DNA of 64,000 nucleotides from Amycolatopsis umgeniensis (GCF_014205155.1 NZ_JACHMX010000001.1:2418001-2482000), one strand, 5' to 3'; shown: positions 42,001 through 53,119, counted from the first letter of the stretch. The notes: generated by a model from the sequence alone, not told the origin. Program-made: numbers and translations.

Positions 42001-42420
42001 CGTGACGACCGCGCCCGCGACCGCGTTGGAGGTCTGGGTGACCAGCTGGGTCCCGGCGTCGGCGGCCTTGAGCTGCCCGACGACGGAGTTCACCGTCGCG
42101 GCGGCGTCGGCCTTGGCGTCCTTGGCCGCCTTCTTGGCCTTCTCCTTGCCGGCACCCTTGTTCTGCTCGGCGTTGAAGGCGTCGACGGCGGGCTGCTTGG
42201 CCAGCTCGACGAAGGCGGTGATCTGGCCTTGGGCGGCCTTGAGCTTCGGCTCGACCTTCCCCTGGAATCCGTTACGGTCGATCTTCGCCGGCGTGACGCC
42301 GTCCGCGAGGGGGACATCCTGTGCGGCCGCGGTCGCGCCCGTCACGGACGTCGCGAGCAACGCGGCGAAGACCGCGGCCGATGAGCGGATGGCCCACCGG
42401 GGTACGCGGGATCTGTTCAT
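39016..42420 (-). CDS. Large secreted subtilisin-like (S8) protease
   Basis: The 1134-aa protein has a signal peptide (about 1-33), an I9-like propeptide with a Lys/Ala-rich stretch (about 88-105) and an S8 catalytic domain. The triad is Asp197 or 198 (VGVIDDGIDYTHADF), His268 (CGHHGTHVAGT) and Ser616 (SGTSMAAPHTSG). A protease-associated (PA) insert of about 120 residues precedes the serine. The C-terminal 480 residues are beta-rich (fibronectin-like strands), including a TTGDGQPDFE calcium-type loop. No sortase or membrane anchor is seen, so it is released. It is a single gene with its own terminator. Confidence 0.95.
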   Translation of the reverse strand: MNRSRVPRWAIRSSAAVFAALLATSVTGATAAAQDVPLADGVTPAKIDRNGFQGKVEPKLKAAQGQITAFVELAKQPAVDAFNAEQNKGAGKEKAKKAAKDAKADAAATVNSVVGQLKAADAGTQLVTQTSNAVAGAVVTADAAKIRELAKRPDVVSVKKVVPKTRTNSSAVQLTNTLASWQQTGRYGDGIRVGVIDDGIDYTHADFGGPGTAAAYNAINRDQATPAFPTDKVVGGIDLVGDAYDSGSADPALKTPKPDPNPLSCGHHGTHVAGTVAGFGVDEAGKTFTGDYKKLNKKKLEAMQIGPGTAPKALLYAIKVFGCDGSTNVTSQALDWSLDPDGDGDFTDHLDVVNLSLGGDFATPDDPDSLFVRKIAANNVVPVFSAGNGGDLNDVGGAPGNTPEALTVASSRDASVLRDAIEAVAPAGVKGAKTGQFSQNYATYDTLDVTAPVVSLSAANAAGCAPYSDADKAKAAGKIVWLEWDDNDATRACGSGARSNNAQAAGAKGAVFSSTLEHFSAGIAGNAATPTFQLTGSATASLRPALNAGTLQVRMTGKGRVSVPTFDQTIVDTPSSFTSRGGRGPAVKPDVAAPGDSISSALSGSGAGRLVISGTSMAAPHTSGITALIRQAHPDWSVEEVKASVINTAGHDIHDASGRTYGPQRVGSGRIDAKAALDNQVLAYVVDNPGSVTVNFGVVEAGGPVTLTKTVKVVNKGLKPVEYSVGYEAVNALPGVEYTVDKPTVKLSPRGVALVKVTLKIADPKALRKVMDPTMAATQVGLARQFVADASGRIAFTPKSGTTVPLRLSVYSAPKPVSSISTPGNVNFGAGQNQAVLNLTGKGVDQGTGPQRYRSLISVLELQAESPQLPECDGDVTTDCTLNQTAKGGDLRYIGAASTAPLAKAQGEPENALLAFGLTTWSDLANLGSNTSPFVDIDTTGDGQPDFETYVTKVTATDVLVAVTVALKPGFPQVDIQPVNGQLGDVDTNVYDTNVVVLPVSIAALGIDPNAASHKISYTVGTSGFYAAPGAGSSTIDYVGTPLAFDALAPAYTVQGGGDSALGYVAKPGTALVVNRNAAAQDTVLGLLAIDHHNASGNRANVVKIQTNAGGGNSGVDRPGNGGRHTGRQPIGVG

Positions 42421-42669
42421 GAGTACGTGCCCTCACTCGAGGCCTTGACTCGGAACCTGCCTGCCGCTCGAACACACCCCCGACGGTGAGCCCCGGCGCC
42501 GCGCCGTGCCCTTGACGGCGCGATGGTTCGGCCTCGCCGGAAGAACCTATCGGCCCGTCCACCCGACTTCAGTAGGCAATTTTCACCCGTTATTGAATCT
42601 TGCTCTTCGCAATCTTGTGGCCACCAGGGGAAAAGTGCACGGAGAACAACTACGACTTGTTGCCAGATA

Positions 42670-42703
42670 ACGAAAGCCGCGTCCGGAGACGCGGCTTTCG
42701 TTA
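42670..42703 (-). terminator. 15-bp perfect terminator after serA
   Basis: AACGAAAGCCGCGTC (42670-42684) and GACGCGGCTTTCGTT (42689-42703), loop CGGA, begin 13 bp after the serA stop. The 42421-42669 gap otherwise holds only the subtilase promoter region, not resolvable by eye. Confidence 0.85.
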
Positions 42704-42716
42704 CAGGCTTTTCAGG

Positions 42717-44315
42717 TCAGCCGAAGTTGACGGCGCGAATGGTGTGCGCGCCGACGGTGGCGCCGATCGGCTCCAGCAGGTGCGAGTCCACGGAACGGTC
42801 CACACGCAGCAGCATGACCGCGTCCGCGCCGTCGGTGGTCTGGCTGATCTGCGCGGCCTCGATGTTGATGCCCGCCTCGCCGAGCAGCGTGCCGACGCGG
42901 CCCATGATGCCCGGCCGGTCCGGGTACTCGAGCAGCAGCACGTTGCCCTCGGCACGCAGGTCGAAGTGGCGGCCGTTGACCTCGACCAGCTTCTCGACCT
43001 CGTCCTTGCCGGTGACCGAACCGGACACCGAGAGGGTCGCGCCGTCGGAGTAGACCGCGCGGACGGTGACCAGGCTGCGGAACTTGGGGCTTTCGGGCTC
43101 GGTGACCAGTTCGACCTGGACACCCAGCTCCTCCGCCACCCGCGGCGCGTTCACGAAGGTGACCTGGTCTTCGACGACGCCGGAGAACACGCCGCGCTCG
43201 GCCGCGAGCGGCAGCACGCTGACGTCCTCGTTGGACAGTTCGCCCTTGACCACGACGGTGACCGAGGTCGGCGCCTTCGGGTTGAGCGCGGTCAGCACGG
43301 TGCCGAGCTTCTGGGTGAGCGAGAGGTACGGGCGGACGTGCTCGCCGACCGTGCCGCCGCCCGCGACGTTCACCGCGTCCGGCACGAAGTCGCCGCGCAG
43401 CGCGAGCAGCACGGACTTCGCGACGTCGGTGCCCGCGCGGTCCTGCGCCTCGGCCGTCGACGCGCCGAGGTGCGGCGTGACGACGACGTTCGGCAGGCCG
43501 AACAACGGGCTCTCGGTGGTGGGCTCGGTGACGAACACGTCGATACCGGCGCCGCCGACGTGACCGGAGCTGACCGCGTCCGCCAGTGCCTGCTCGTCGA
43601 TCAGCCCGCCACGCGCGGCGTTGACGATGATGACGCCCTGCTTGACCTTCTTGAGCGCCTCGGCGCCGATCAGGCCCTTGGTCTCCGGGGTCTTGGGCAG
43701 GTGGATGGAGATCGCGTCGGCGCGCTCCAGCAGCTCGTCCAGCGTGACCAGCTCGATGCCGAGCTGCGCGGCGCGCGCGGCCGAGACGTAGGGGTCGTAG
43801 GCGATGAGCTTGGTGTCGAAAGCGGCGAGACGCTGCGCGAACAGCTGGCCGATCTTGCCGAGGCCGACCACGCCGACGGTCTTGCCCTGGATCTCGATGC
43901 CCGAGTAGCTGCTGCGCTTCCACGCGCCGCCCTGGAGGCTCTGGTCCGCGGCCGGGACCCGGCGGGCGACCGCGAGCAGCAGCGCGACGGCGTGCTCGGC
44001 GGCGGAGACGATGTTCGACGTCGGCGCGTTGACCACCAGGACACCGCGTTCGGTGGCGGCGGGGACCTCGACGTTGTCCAGTCCGACACCGGCGCGGGCG
44101 ACCACCTTGAGCGAGGTGGTGGCGGCGAGGACCTCGGCGTCGACCTTGGTCGCGGACCGCACGAGCAGCGCGTCCGCCGTCTTCACGGCTTCGAGCAGCG
44201 CGGGGCGGTCCGTGCCGTCCACATGCTGGACCTCGACCTCGTCGGAGAACACGCTCAACACGGAAGGCGCGAGCTTCTCGGCGATGAGGACGACGGGCTT
44301 GTTCGGCTTGGTCAC
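42717..44315 (-). CDS. serA: D-3-phosphoglycerate dehydrogenase
   Basis: The 532-aa protein starts at GTG 44315 after GGGAGCC. It has the NAD-binding GVVGLGKIGQLFAQRLAAFD, the catalytic Arg in VNAARGGLIDE, Glu in DVFVTEP and His in TPHLGAST. The intervening ASB domain (about 315-450) and a C-terminal ACT domain (LLLEYPDRPGIMGRVGTLLG) mark the long actinobacterial form, inhibited by serine. It performs the first step of serine synthesis. Downstream terminator 42670-42703. Confidence 0.97.
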   Translation of the reverse strand: MTKPNKPVVLIAEKLAPSVLSVFSDEVEVQHVDGTDRPALLEAVKTADALLVRSATKVDAEVLAATTSLKVVARAGVGLDNVEVPAATERGVLVVNAPTSNIVSAAEHAVALLLAVARRVPAADQSLQGGAWKRSSYSGIEIQGKTVGVVGLGKIGQLFAQRLAAFDTKLIAYDPYVSAARAAQLGIELVTLDELLERADAISIHLPKTPETKGLIGAEALKKVKQGVIIVNAARGGLIDEQALADAVSSGHVGGAGIDVFVTEPTTESPLFGLPNVVVTPHLGASTAEAQDRAGTDVAKSVLLALRGDFVPDAVNVAGGGTVGEHVRPYLSLTQKLGTVLTALNPKAPTSVTVVVKGELSNEDVSVLPLAAERGVFSGVVEDQVTFVNAPRVAEELGVQVELVTEPESPKFRSLVTVRAVYSDGATLSVSGSVTGKDEVEKLVEVNGRHFDLRAEGNVLLLEYPDRPGIMGRVGTLLGEAGINIEAAQISQTTDGADAVMLLRVDRSVDSHLLEPIGATVGAHTIRAVNFG

Positions 44316-44416
44316 GATACGGCTCCCACTATCTGGTCTGTGCCTGCGACTCACTGTTGACGGTCACGCCGTTGTGCCCGGTTGCGCCGCAGTTTAGACC
44401 TGGTGACAGGGGATTG

Positions 44417-44983
44417 TTAACTCGCCCGTAATCCGGCGAAAACGAGATCGAGGAGCCGCTCGAGCCCCTTGTCACCCGAAAGGTGTTCACTGGCCCAGGA
44501 AAGCGCGTGGAGCACCACCAGCAATTCGTTCACCGTGACGTCCGCCCGGAGCTCCCCGGAGGCCTTCGCCCGTTCCACCAGATGGGACACGCCGTCCCGC
44601 ATGGCGTGACATGACGCGTACAGCGGCGAGGTCTCGTCGTTGAGGACGTCGACCATCAGGTCGGGCAGCCCGCGATAACGCGCCGACTGCTCACCCATTC
44701 CGGCGAGCCAGGTCTTCAGCGCGCTCAGCGGCTCCGGCGAGTCCAGGAGTTCGCGGGCGACCTCGGCCTGCGTGTCGAACCCCTCGCGGAGCACCGTCTC
44801 GACCAGGTCCTCCCGCGTCGGGAAGTGCCGGTAGAGCGTTCCGATCCCGACACCGGCCTGACGCGCGATCTCTTCGAGCGACGCGTCGACCCCGTGCGCC
44901 GCGAAGGCGCGCCTCGCCTCTTGGAGGAGGCGCTCGTAGTTACGCCTGGCGTCCGCGCGCAGCGGCTTCTTCACGGTGTCCAT
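44417..44983 (-). CDS. TetR-family regulator divergent from LLM oxidoreductases
   Basis: The 188-aa protein has an N-terminal HTH (LEEIARQAGVGIGTLYRHF) and the TetR_C domain of the SbtR/YbiH-like group (PDLMVDVLNDETSPLYASC). It is divergent from the LLM gene pair across a promoter carrying two CGGAGGC-N-GCCTC palindromes, so it probably represses them and itself. Confidence 0.9.
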   Translation of the reverse strand: MDTVKKPLRADARRNYERLLQEARRAFAAHGVDASLEEIARQAGVGIGTLYRHFPTREDLVETVLREGFDTQAEVARELLDSPEPLSALKTWLAGMGEQSARYRGLPDLMVDVLNDETSPLYASCHAMRDGVSHLVERAKASGELRADVTVNELLVVLHALSWASEHLSGDKGLERLLDLVFAGLRAS

Positions 44984-45002
44984 CGCGCTCCCGAGCTTAG
45001 TC

Positions 45003-45057
45003 TCGACAAATCGGAGGCAGCCTCCGTATAGTCGGCGAGGTAACCGGAGGCTGCCTC
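45003..45057 (+). promoter_or_regulatory. Promoter flanked by two CGGAGGC palindromes
   Basis: TCGACA (45003-45008) and TATAGT (45027-45032) with 18-bp spacing look like a -35/-10 pair for the LLM operon. CGGAGGCAGCCTCCG (45012-45026) fills the spacer and CGGAGGCTGCCTC (45045-45057) lies over the start region; both are operator candidates for the divergent TetR. Confidence 0.65.
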
Positions 45058-45078
45058 ATGTTAGCTGGGGAGACTGAA

Positions 45079-45987
45079 ATGAACCTGATCGAAGACACCC
45101 GCGACCGGCTGGGACCGGTGGGCGTCTGGCTGCCTGTCGGCATGTTCACGCCGACACCCGACGAGGAACGGCGGGCGACGCAGCGGCTGGAACAAGCGGG
45201 GTATCGCACCGTGTGGGGTGGCGAAGGGCCGGGGAACCGGGAGCTGTTCGCGTACAGCGCCATCACGCTCGCCGCCACCGAACGGGTGGTCGTCGGCACC
45301 GGGATCGCCAACATCTGGTCGCGGCCCGCGTACACCACCCAAAGCGGTGGACGGACGCTCGCGCAGGCCTTCCCCGGCCGGTTCGTACTCGGCGTCGGGA
45401 TCGGCCACGCACACCAGGCAGCGAAGACCGGCTCGGCGTACCGGCCGCTCGAACAGACCCGTGACTACCTCGCGGGCATGTCCGCGGCGGAGGAGGAATT
45501 CCCTTCGCCGGTCCCGTTTCCGCGGATCCTCGCCGCCGTCGGCCCGAAGATGCTCGAACTCGCGCGGGACATGGCGGACGGCGCGCATCCGTTCGCCCAG
45601 CCCTTCGAGCACACGCCGTACGCGCGCGAGATCCTCGGCCAGGACAAACTGCTCATCCCCACCCATTCGGTCCTGCTCGGCGACCGCGAACAGGCGCGGG
45701 CGGACGTCGCGAAGAGCATCGAACTGATGAAGCAGTACGACATCCCGCACTACTTCAAGGGCTGGAAGCGGCTGGGCTACACCGACGCCGACATCGACGG
45801 CGTCAGCGACAGGCTCGTGGACGGGCTGACAGCGTGGGGCGACGAGGAGAAGATCGCGGCCAGGATCAAGGAACTGGTGGACGCCGGCGCGGACACCGTG
45901 CTCGTCACCCCCGTCGGCGACGATCTCGAGACGCTCGTGACGCAGTTGGAGCGGCTGGCCCCGGCGCTGACCGCGGTGGCCCGATGA
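45079..45987 (+). CDS. LLM-class F420-dependent oxidoreductase
   Basis: The 302-aa protein starts at ATG 45079, 9 bp after GGGGAG; ATG 45058 is less likely. It has the luciferase-like TIM barrel of the F420 type: GYRTVWGGEGPGNRELFAY, VVVGTGIANIWSRPA, GRFVLGVGIGHAHQ and LARDMADGAHPFAQP. The TIGR03620-like layout uses reduced F420 or FMN; the substrate is unknown. It is coupled to a second LLM gene (ATGA) and a TetR controls the divergent promoter. Confidence 0.88.
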   Translation: MNLIEDTRDRLGPVGVWLPVGMFTPTPDEERRATQRLEQAGYRTVWGGEGPGNRELFAYSAITLAATERVVVGTGIANIWSRPAYTTQSGGRTLAQAFPGRFVLGVGIGHAHQAAKTGSAYRPLEQTRDYLAGMSAAEEEFPSPVPFPRILAAVGPKMLELARDMADGAHPFAQPFEHTPYAREILGQDKLLIPTHSVLLGDREQARADVAKSIELMKQYDIPHYFKGWKRLGYTDADIDGVSDRLVDGLTAWGDEEKIAARIKELVDAGADTVLVTPVGDDLETLVTQLERLAPALTAVAR

Positions 45988-46820
45988 GCGTCGGGATCTG
46001 GACGTTCTCCTTCGACGGCAAGGAAATCGGCGAAGTCCGCGATGCCGCCTCGGAAGTCGAAGAGCTCGGCTTCGACACGTTGTGGTTCGGGGAGTACCGG
46101 GGACGGGAGGCCTTCACCCAGGCCGGGCTGCTGCTGGCGGCGACCTCGCGGCTGACGGTCGCCACCGGTATCGCGCGCTTCGGCCATCGGGAACCGATCG
46201 CCGCCGCCGCGGCCGAACGGACACTCGCCGAGGCATATCCGGGCCGGTTCATCCTCGGGCTCGGCGGACATCTTCCGGGCGCCAAACCGCTGGACGCGAT
46301 GCGCGGATACCTCGACGGGATGGACGCGGCCGAACTGTCCACACCGGACTTTCCGCGACGACGGCTCCTGGCCGCGCTGGGGCCGAAGATGCTCTCTTTG
46401 GCCGCGGAACGCGCGGACGGTGCGCATCCGTACTTCGTCCCGGTCGAACACACCGCGCTGGCCCGCAAGATCATGGGACCTTCGGCTTTCCTCGCCGTCG
46501 AACAGGCCGTGGCGCTGGGCTCGGACCGGGAGATCGCCCGGAAACACGTGTCGATGTACCTGGAGCTGGCCGCCCACCACCGGGCGAATCTGCGGCGGTT
46601 CGGCCACACCGAGGTGGACTACGGTTCCGATCGGCTCGTGGACGCGCTGGTCGCCGTCGGGGAGGACGCGATCTCCGAGCGGGTGCAGGCACACCTGGAC
46701 GCGGGGGCGGACCATGTCTGCCTGCAGGTCCTGACCGAGGACGACCGGATCCCGCTGGCCGAATGGCGGCTTTTGTCGGGGGTCGGCGGTAACGTGCGGA
46801 AGCGTGACGTCACCGGCTGA
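45984..46820 (+). CDS. LLM-class oxidoreductase, second paralogue
   Basis: The 278-aa protein is like its upstream neighbour in ELGFDTLWFGEYRGREAFTQ, LTVATGIARFGHREP, GRFILGLGGHLPG and ERADGAHPYFVPV, so a tandem duplication is likely. Its N-terminus is shorter by about 25 residues. It overlaps the ankyrin-protein gene by 17 bp. It probably acts with, or as a partner of, the first oxidoreductase. Confidence 0.85.
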   Translation: MSVGIWTFSFDGKEIGEVRDAASEVEELGFDTLWFGEYRGREAFTQAGLLLAATSRLTVATGIARFGHREPIAAAAAERTLAEAYPGRFILGLGGHLPGAKPLDAMRGYLDGMDAAELSTPDFPRRRLLAALGPKMLSLAAERADGAHPYFVPVEHTALARKIMGPSAFLAVEQAVALGSDREIARKHVSMYLELAAHHRANLRRFGHTEVDYGSDRLVDALVAVGEDAISERVQAHLDAGADHVCLQVLTEDDRIPLAEWRLLSGVGGNVRKRDVTG

Positions 46821-47760
46821 GCTCGCCTTCGAGAACGCACGGGAACTGATCGACGCGCGGGACCTCGCCGGTCTCGCGCGCCTGATCGGCGACCTGCCCA
46901 CGCTCGTCCATGCGCACGGGAAGAACGGGAACGACCTGCTCGGCATGGCCGCCGCGACCCGCGACGAGCGGCTGTGCCGGATCCTGCTCGACCACGGGGC
47001 CGATCCGGCGTCGGCCAACGTGCACGGCTGGACGGCGCTGCACCAGGCAGGTTATGTCGGGTTGCCGCTACTGGTCACGATGCTGCTCGACGCGGGCGCC
47101 CCTGTCGACGTGCCCGCCCGCGGCGACGGCGGGACACCCCTGGTGGTCGCGCTGTTCTGGGGCCACCGCGAGGCCGCCGAGGTGCTGGCCGCGCGAAGCC
47201 TGTCCCCCGCCAATCTGCGCGTCGCGGCCGGTTTGGGACACGCGGACCTGCTCGACGCGCTGATCGCGCCGGACGGCACGCTCTCCCCCGCGGCGGGCGC
47301 GCATCGCGAGTTCCACCGTCCCCACAGCGGTTTCCCGGAATGGCGGCCGAGCGAAGATCCGGCCGAGATCGTCAACGAGGCGCTCGCGTGGGCCGCGCGG
47401 AACGACCGGTCGCAGGCGGTGCGGACCCTGGTGGCGCGTGGCGCGGAGGTGGACGCCGACGTCTACCGGGGAACCGCGCTGACCTGGGCCGCCGCGCAAG
47501 GGAAGGCCGAGGTGATCGGGACCTTGGCCGAGCTGGGCGCTTCGGTGAACCGTCAGGGGACTTTCGGCGGGCTTTCCCACGGCGAGGGGGTGACGGCGCT
47601 GCACCTCGCAGTGCAGGGTGGGCACGTGGACGCCGTTCGCGCGTTGCTGGCGGTGGGGGCGGATCCTTTGCTCGAGGATTCCTTGTACTCGTCGTCCGCC
47701 GTGGGGTGGGCTGAGCATTTCGGGCACCGGGAGATCCTGGCGGTCCTGCGGGGTTCGTGA
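46804..47760 (+). CDS. Ankyrin-repeat protein
   Basis: The 318-aa protein from GTG 46804 has five to six ankyrin repeats: DERLCRILLDHGADPASANV, HGWTALHQAGYVGLPLLVTM, the GGTPLVVALFWGHREAAEVL unit, YRGTALTWAAAQGKAEVIGT and GVTALHLAVQGGHVDAVRAL. A non-repeat insert (about 155-200) interrupts them. There is no signal or membrane helix, so it is cytoplasmic and likely mediates protein contacts. It overlaps the LLM gene, so it belongs to the TetR-controlled operon. Confidence 0.9.
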   Translation: MTSPAELAFENARELIDARDLAGLARLIGDLPTLVHAHGKNGNDLLGMAAATRDERLCRILLDHGADPASANVHGWTALHQAGYVGLPLLVTMLLDAGAPVDVPARGDGGTPLVVALFWGHREAAEVLAARSLSPANLRVAAGLGHADLLDALIAPDGTLSPAAGAHREFHRPHSGFPEWRPSEDPAEIVNEALAWAARNDRSQAVRTLVARGAEVDADVYRGTALTWAAAQGKAEVIGTLAELGASVNRQGTFGGLSHGEGVTALHLAVQGGHVDAVRALLAVGADPLLEDSLYSSSAVGWAEHFGHREILAVLRGS

Positions 47761-47918
47761 GGCTTGGGCGGTTCGCGCTGGGCCGGGTCGGTCATACCTT
47801 TCTGTTGGAGCCAATACCTTCTTAGGTGGTGTCCTTGTAAGTCATGCTCGCGGTTTTCGCGACCAGACTTGCTCCGGCAGCGCCTAGGTGGGGTCGCCTC
47901 TTCACGACTGCCGTGCAG

Positions 47919-47979
47919 CGGTGTCGCGAAAGCCACTTTCGGGACGTCTGATGTCCTGAAAGTGGCTTTCGCGACACCG
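47919..47979. repeat. 22-bp perfect palindrome, GAAAGCCACTTTC family
   Basis: CGGTGTCGCGAAAGCCACTT + TC (47919-47940) pairs perfectly with its complement at 47958-47979, and the loop has an inner GGAC/GTCC stem. A relative lies 53 bp further on. Confidence 0.8.
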
Positions 47980-48031
47980 GAGAGAGCTGACGCGACCCCT
48001 TCGAGACCGGGCAGGCCGGGCGGGGCGGCGG

Positions 48032-48088
48032 CGTTGCGAAAGCCACTTTCGCAACCCTCAACGTTGCCAAAGTGGCTTTCACAACGCA
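48032..48088. repeat. Second GAAAGCCACTTTC-family palindrome
   Basis: Arms of 25 nt (48032-48056 and 48064-48088) share the core AAAGCCACTTT/AAAGTGGCTTT with the previous element and differ at two positions. The rest of 47761-48380 shows no supported gene. Confidence 0.8.
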
Positions 48089-48380
48089 CTCCCGCAGGCC
48101 CCGGGCACCCGCTGCCCCGAACCTGACGACCCGTAGCCCACCCGAGCCACACCGAAAGCACGACACTCACCGAACACTGAACCCCCTGCAAGCGATCAAC
48201 CAGACCGCCTGAGCAGCCCCGAAGCCCTCGAACCCGCCGACCTCGAAAGACCCACCCCCACCCCCGACCCAAACCCTGGTCCAGGCGCACGCCGCCAGCC
48301 TCAACCCAGTCGACCGGAAGACCCGCGAGACCGACCCGATGAGCGACCCGCCGTTCGTCCTCGGCTGAGACAATTCCGGC

Positions 48381-48524
48381 GTGGCCGAGGAAGTCAGCGC
48401 GCACGCGGAATACGCCGCCACACCGAGCCGTCACTTCGGCGCTCCGGTCAAATCCCGCGATCACGCCGACCATCTCGCCATCACGGCCGCCACCGGACGG
48501 CCCGGCGAACCGGACACCGTCTAA
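48381..48524 (+). CDS. Possible 47-aa protein converging on DUF397 gene
   Basis: A GTG-started frame (VAEEVSAHAEYAATPSRHFG to GEPDTV) has strong G/C in third positions, as in real genes here. ACAATT lies 8 bp upstream as a possible -10 box, which would make it leaderless. Its stop overlaps the DUF397 stop from the other strand by 3 bp. No family is recognised. Confidence 0.35.
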   Translation: MAEEVSAHAEYAATPSRHFGAPVKSRDHADHLAITAATGRPGEPDTV

Positions 48525-48784
48525 ACAGGAAGGTCGAACTCGCCGTCCTTCACGCCTTTCACGAAGGCGTCCCATTCCCTCGGGGTGAACACGAGGACGT
48601 GGCCTTCCGGATCCGAGGACTGGCGCATCGCGGTGTAGGTGACGCCGTCCGCGTGCGAGACCAACGCGTACTCGACGCAGTCTTCGAGATTCGCGCCGTC
48701 CGGTTCCGCCCGGATCCACTTCGCGTCGCTCAAGTCCAGTTCCGGCCGGATGTGGGCTTTGTCGTCCACCGGCTGCTCACTCAT
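48521..48784 (-). CDS. DUF397 protein
   Basis: The 87-aa protein (ATG 48784) has the DUF397 core: DLSDAKWIRAEPDGANLEDC, VEYALVSHADGVTYTAMRQS, SDPEGHVLVFTPREWDAFV and KGVKDGEFDL. These small actinobacterial proteins are usually encoded beside an XRE-type HTH gene and act as its partner; none is present here, so it is an orphan. Confidence 0.88.
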   Translation of the reverse strand: MSEQPVDDKAHIRPELDLSDAKWIRAEPDGANLEDCVEYALVSHADGVTYTAMRQSSDPEGHVLVFTPREWDAFVKGVKDGEFDLPV

Positions 48785-48848
48785 GGTGTCCACGGTATCG
48801 CTTTCCGGCGCGCAAGCTGAGGGGAACTTTGCCCACATCAGATGCGAC

Positions 48849-48891
48849 GAAGGGGCCCTTCACCGCATTGGATGCGGCGAAGGGCCCCTTC
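48849..48891 (-). terminator. Hairpin after ilvC, GAAGGGGCCC family
   Basis: GAAGGGGCCCTTCACCGCAT (48849-48868) and ATGCGGCGAAGGGCCCCTTC (48872-48891) pair with one mismatch, loop TGG. It is nearly the same sequence as the hairpin after leuB. Confidence 0.8.
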
Positions 48892-48901
48892 GGCCCAAGA
48901 A

Positions 48902-52328
<3,427 letters not shown>

Positions 52329-52405
52329 CGCTGTTTGCCTCGTCTTGTCTAGTCACTCGTTCGGGTATTCATTGGCTGGTTCGGCAGGAATATTGTTCCA
52401 GGCAA

Positions 52406-52443
52406 CAAAAAACCCCCGCCGACCGGAGTGGTCGCACGAGGGT
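52406..52443 (-). terminator. Attenuator terminator in ilvB leader
   Basis: On the minus strand an imperfect stem around CGACC-ACTC-CGGTCG, extended by CCC/GGG pairs, is followed by GGGGGTTTTTTG. Upstream, GCGCGTCGACGC and GCGTCGACGCGC form a perfect 12-bp alternative stem overlapping the leader-peptide end. Confidence 0.75.
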
Positions 52444-52469
52444 CGCGCGTCGACGCAGCGGAGACTTCC

Positions 52470-52517
52470 CTAAGCGTCGACGCGCTGGGGAAGTACGAGG
52501 CCGGTCTGCGTTGTCAC
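52470..52517 (-). CDS. ilvB leader peptide with Leu-Val-Leu
   Basis: GTG 52517 to TAG 52470 encodes VTTQTGLVLPQRVDA (15 aa), with Leu, Val, Leu codons in a row (CTC GTA CTT) and one more Val. A -10 box (TAGCTT) ends 7 bp before the GTG, so the mRNA probably starts at the GTG and is leaderless. Its 3' half forms one arm of the 12-bp GCGTCGACGC palindrome. Classical attenuation control by charged tRNA-Leu/Val is inferred. Confidence 0.8.
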   Translation of the reverse strand: MTTQTGLVLPQRVDA

Positions 52518-52524
52518 GAGAGTG

Positions 52525-52554
52525 AAGCTAGTCGGTCGCCGTCAAGAGTGTCAA
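52525..52554 (-). promoter_or_regulatory. ilvB: ilvBNC promoter
   Basis: On the minus strand TTGACA (52549-52554), an 18-bp spacer and TAGCTT (52525-52530) form a near-consensus sigma-70 promoter directly upstream of the leader peptide. Confidence 0.75.
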
Positions 52555-52648
52555 CTCTGCGGGACGGCGATTCCGCATGTTGGACACCCTCGGCACGTGG
52601 CGAGACCCGCGTTCGGAGCCGGAAAGGCGGCGGTGCACCATCTTTGAC

Positions 52649-53119
52649 GTGGCAGAAGAAAAGCAGCAAGAACAGGCGAACGAGGCTCCCAAAGCCGTCT
52701 TCAAGATTCCGAACACGGCGCTGTTGGCGATCGCTTTCCTCGTCGTCTGTGTGACGCCTGTCGCGTTCGGCGACGTGCCGTACCTCCAGTGGCTCTACCT
52801 CTTCCCGATCGCGCTGGCGGTGTTCGTCATCCGGACCCGCACGACGGCGACGTCCGAGGGGCTGGAAGTCCGCACGCTGTTCGGGCGGCGGGACCTGCCG
52901 TGGTCCGCCCTCAAGGGCCTCGCCATCACCGACAAGGCGAAGGTGCAGGCGGTGCTGAAGGACGAGTCCAAGATCGCCCTCCCCGCCGTGCGCACCCGCC
53001 ACCTTCCGGTGATCTCGCTGGTCAGCGCGGGCCGCATGGCCGATCCCTCCGGGCTCACCGACACCGTCGACAAGGCCGGGGAACCGGCTCCGGAAAAGGA
53101 CGAAGCCTCCGGGGAGTAG
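52649..53119 (+). CDS. PH-domain membrane protein
   Basis: The 156-aa protein from GTG 52649 (VAEEKQQEQ) has two membrane helices (LLAIAFLVVCVTPVAFG and WLYLFPIALAVFVI) and a bacterial PH domain of the bPH_6 type (TSEGLEVRTLFGRRDLPWSA, then KGLAITDKAKVQAVLKD). Members are common next to ilvB/ilvD in actinomycetes and have no established role. No ribosome site is seen, so it may be leaderless. It is divergent from ilvB. Confidence 0.8.
   Translation: MAEEKQQEQANEAPKAVFKIPNTALLAIAFLVVCVTPVAFGDVPYLQWLYLFPIALAVFVIRTRTTATSEGLEVRTLFGRRDLPWSALKGLAITDKAKVQAVLKDESKIALPAVRTRHLPVISLVSAGRMADPSGLTDTVDKAGEPAPEKDEASGE

Noticed and set aside
39013..42384. A 1123-codon open frame on the plus strand opposite the subtilase gene
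   Set aside because: It is the antisense of the well-supported S8 protease, composed of Arg/Val/Gly/Asp-rich junk without motifs; a GC-rich shadow.
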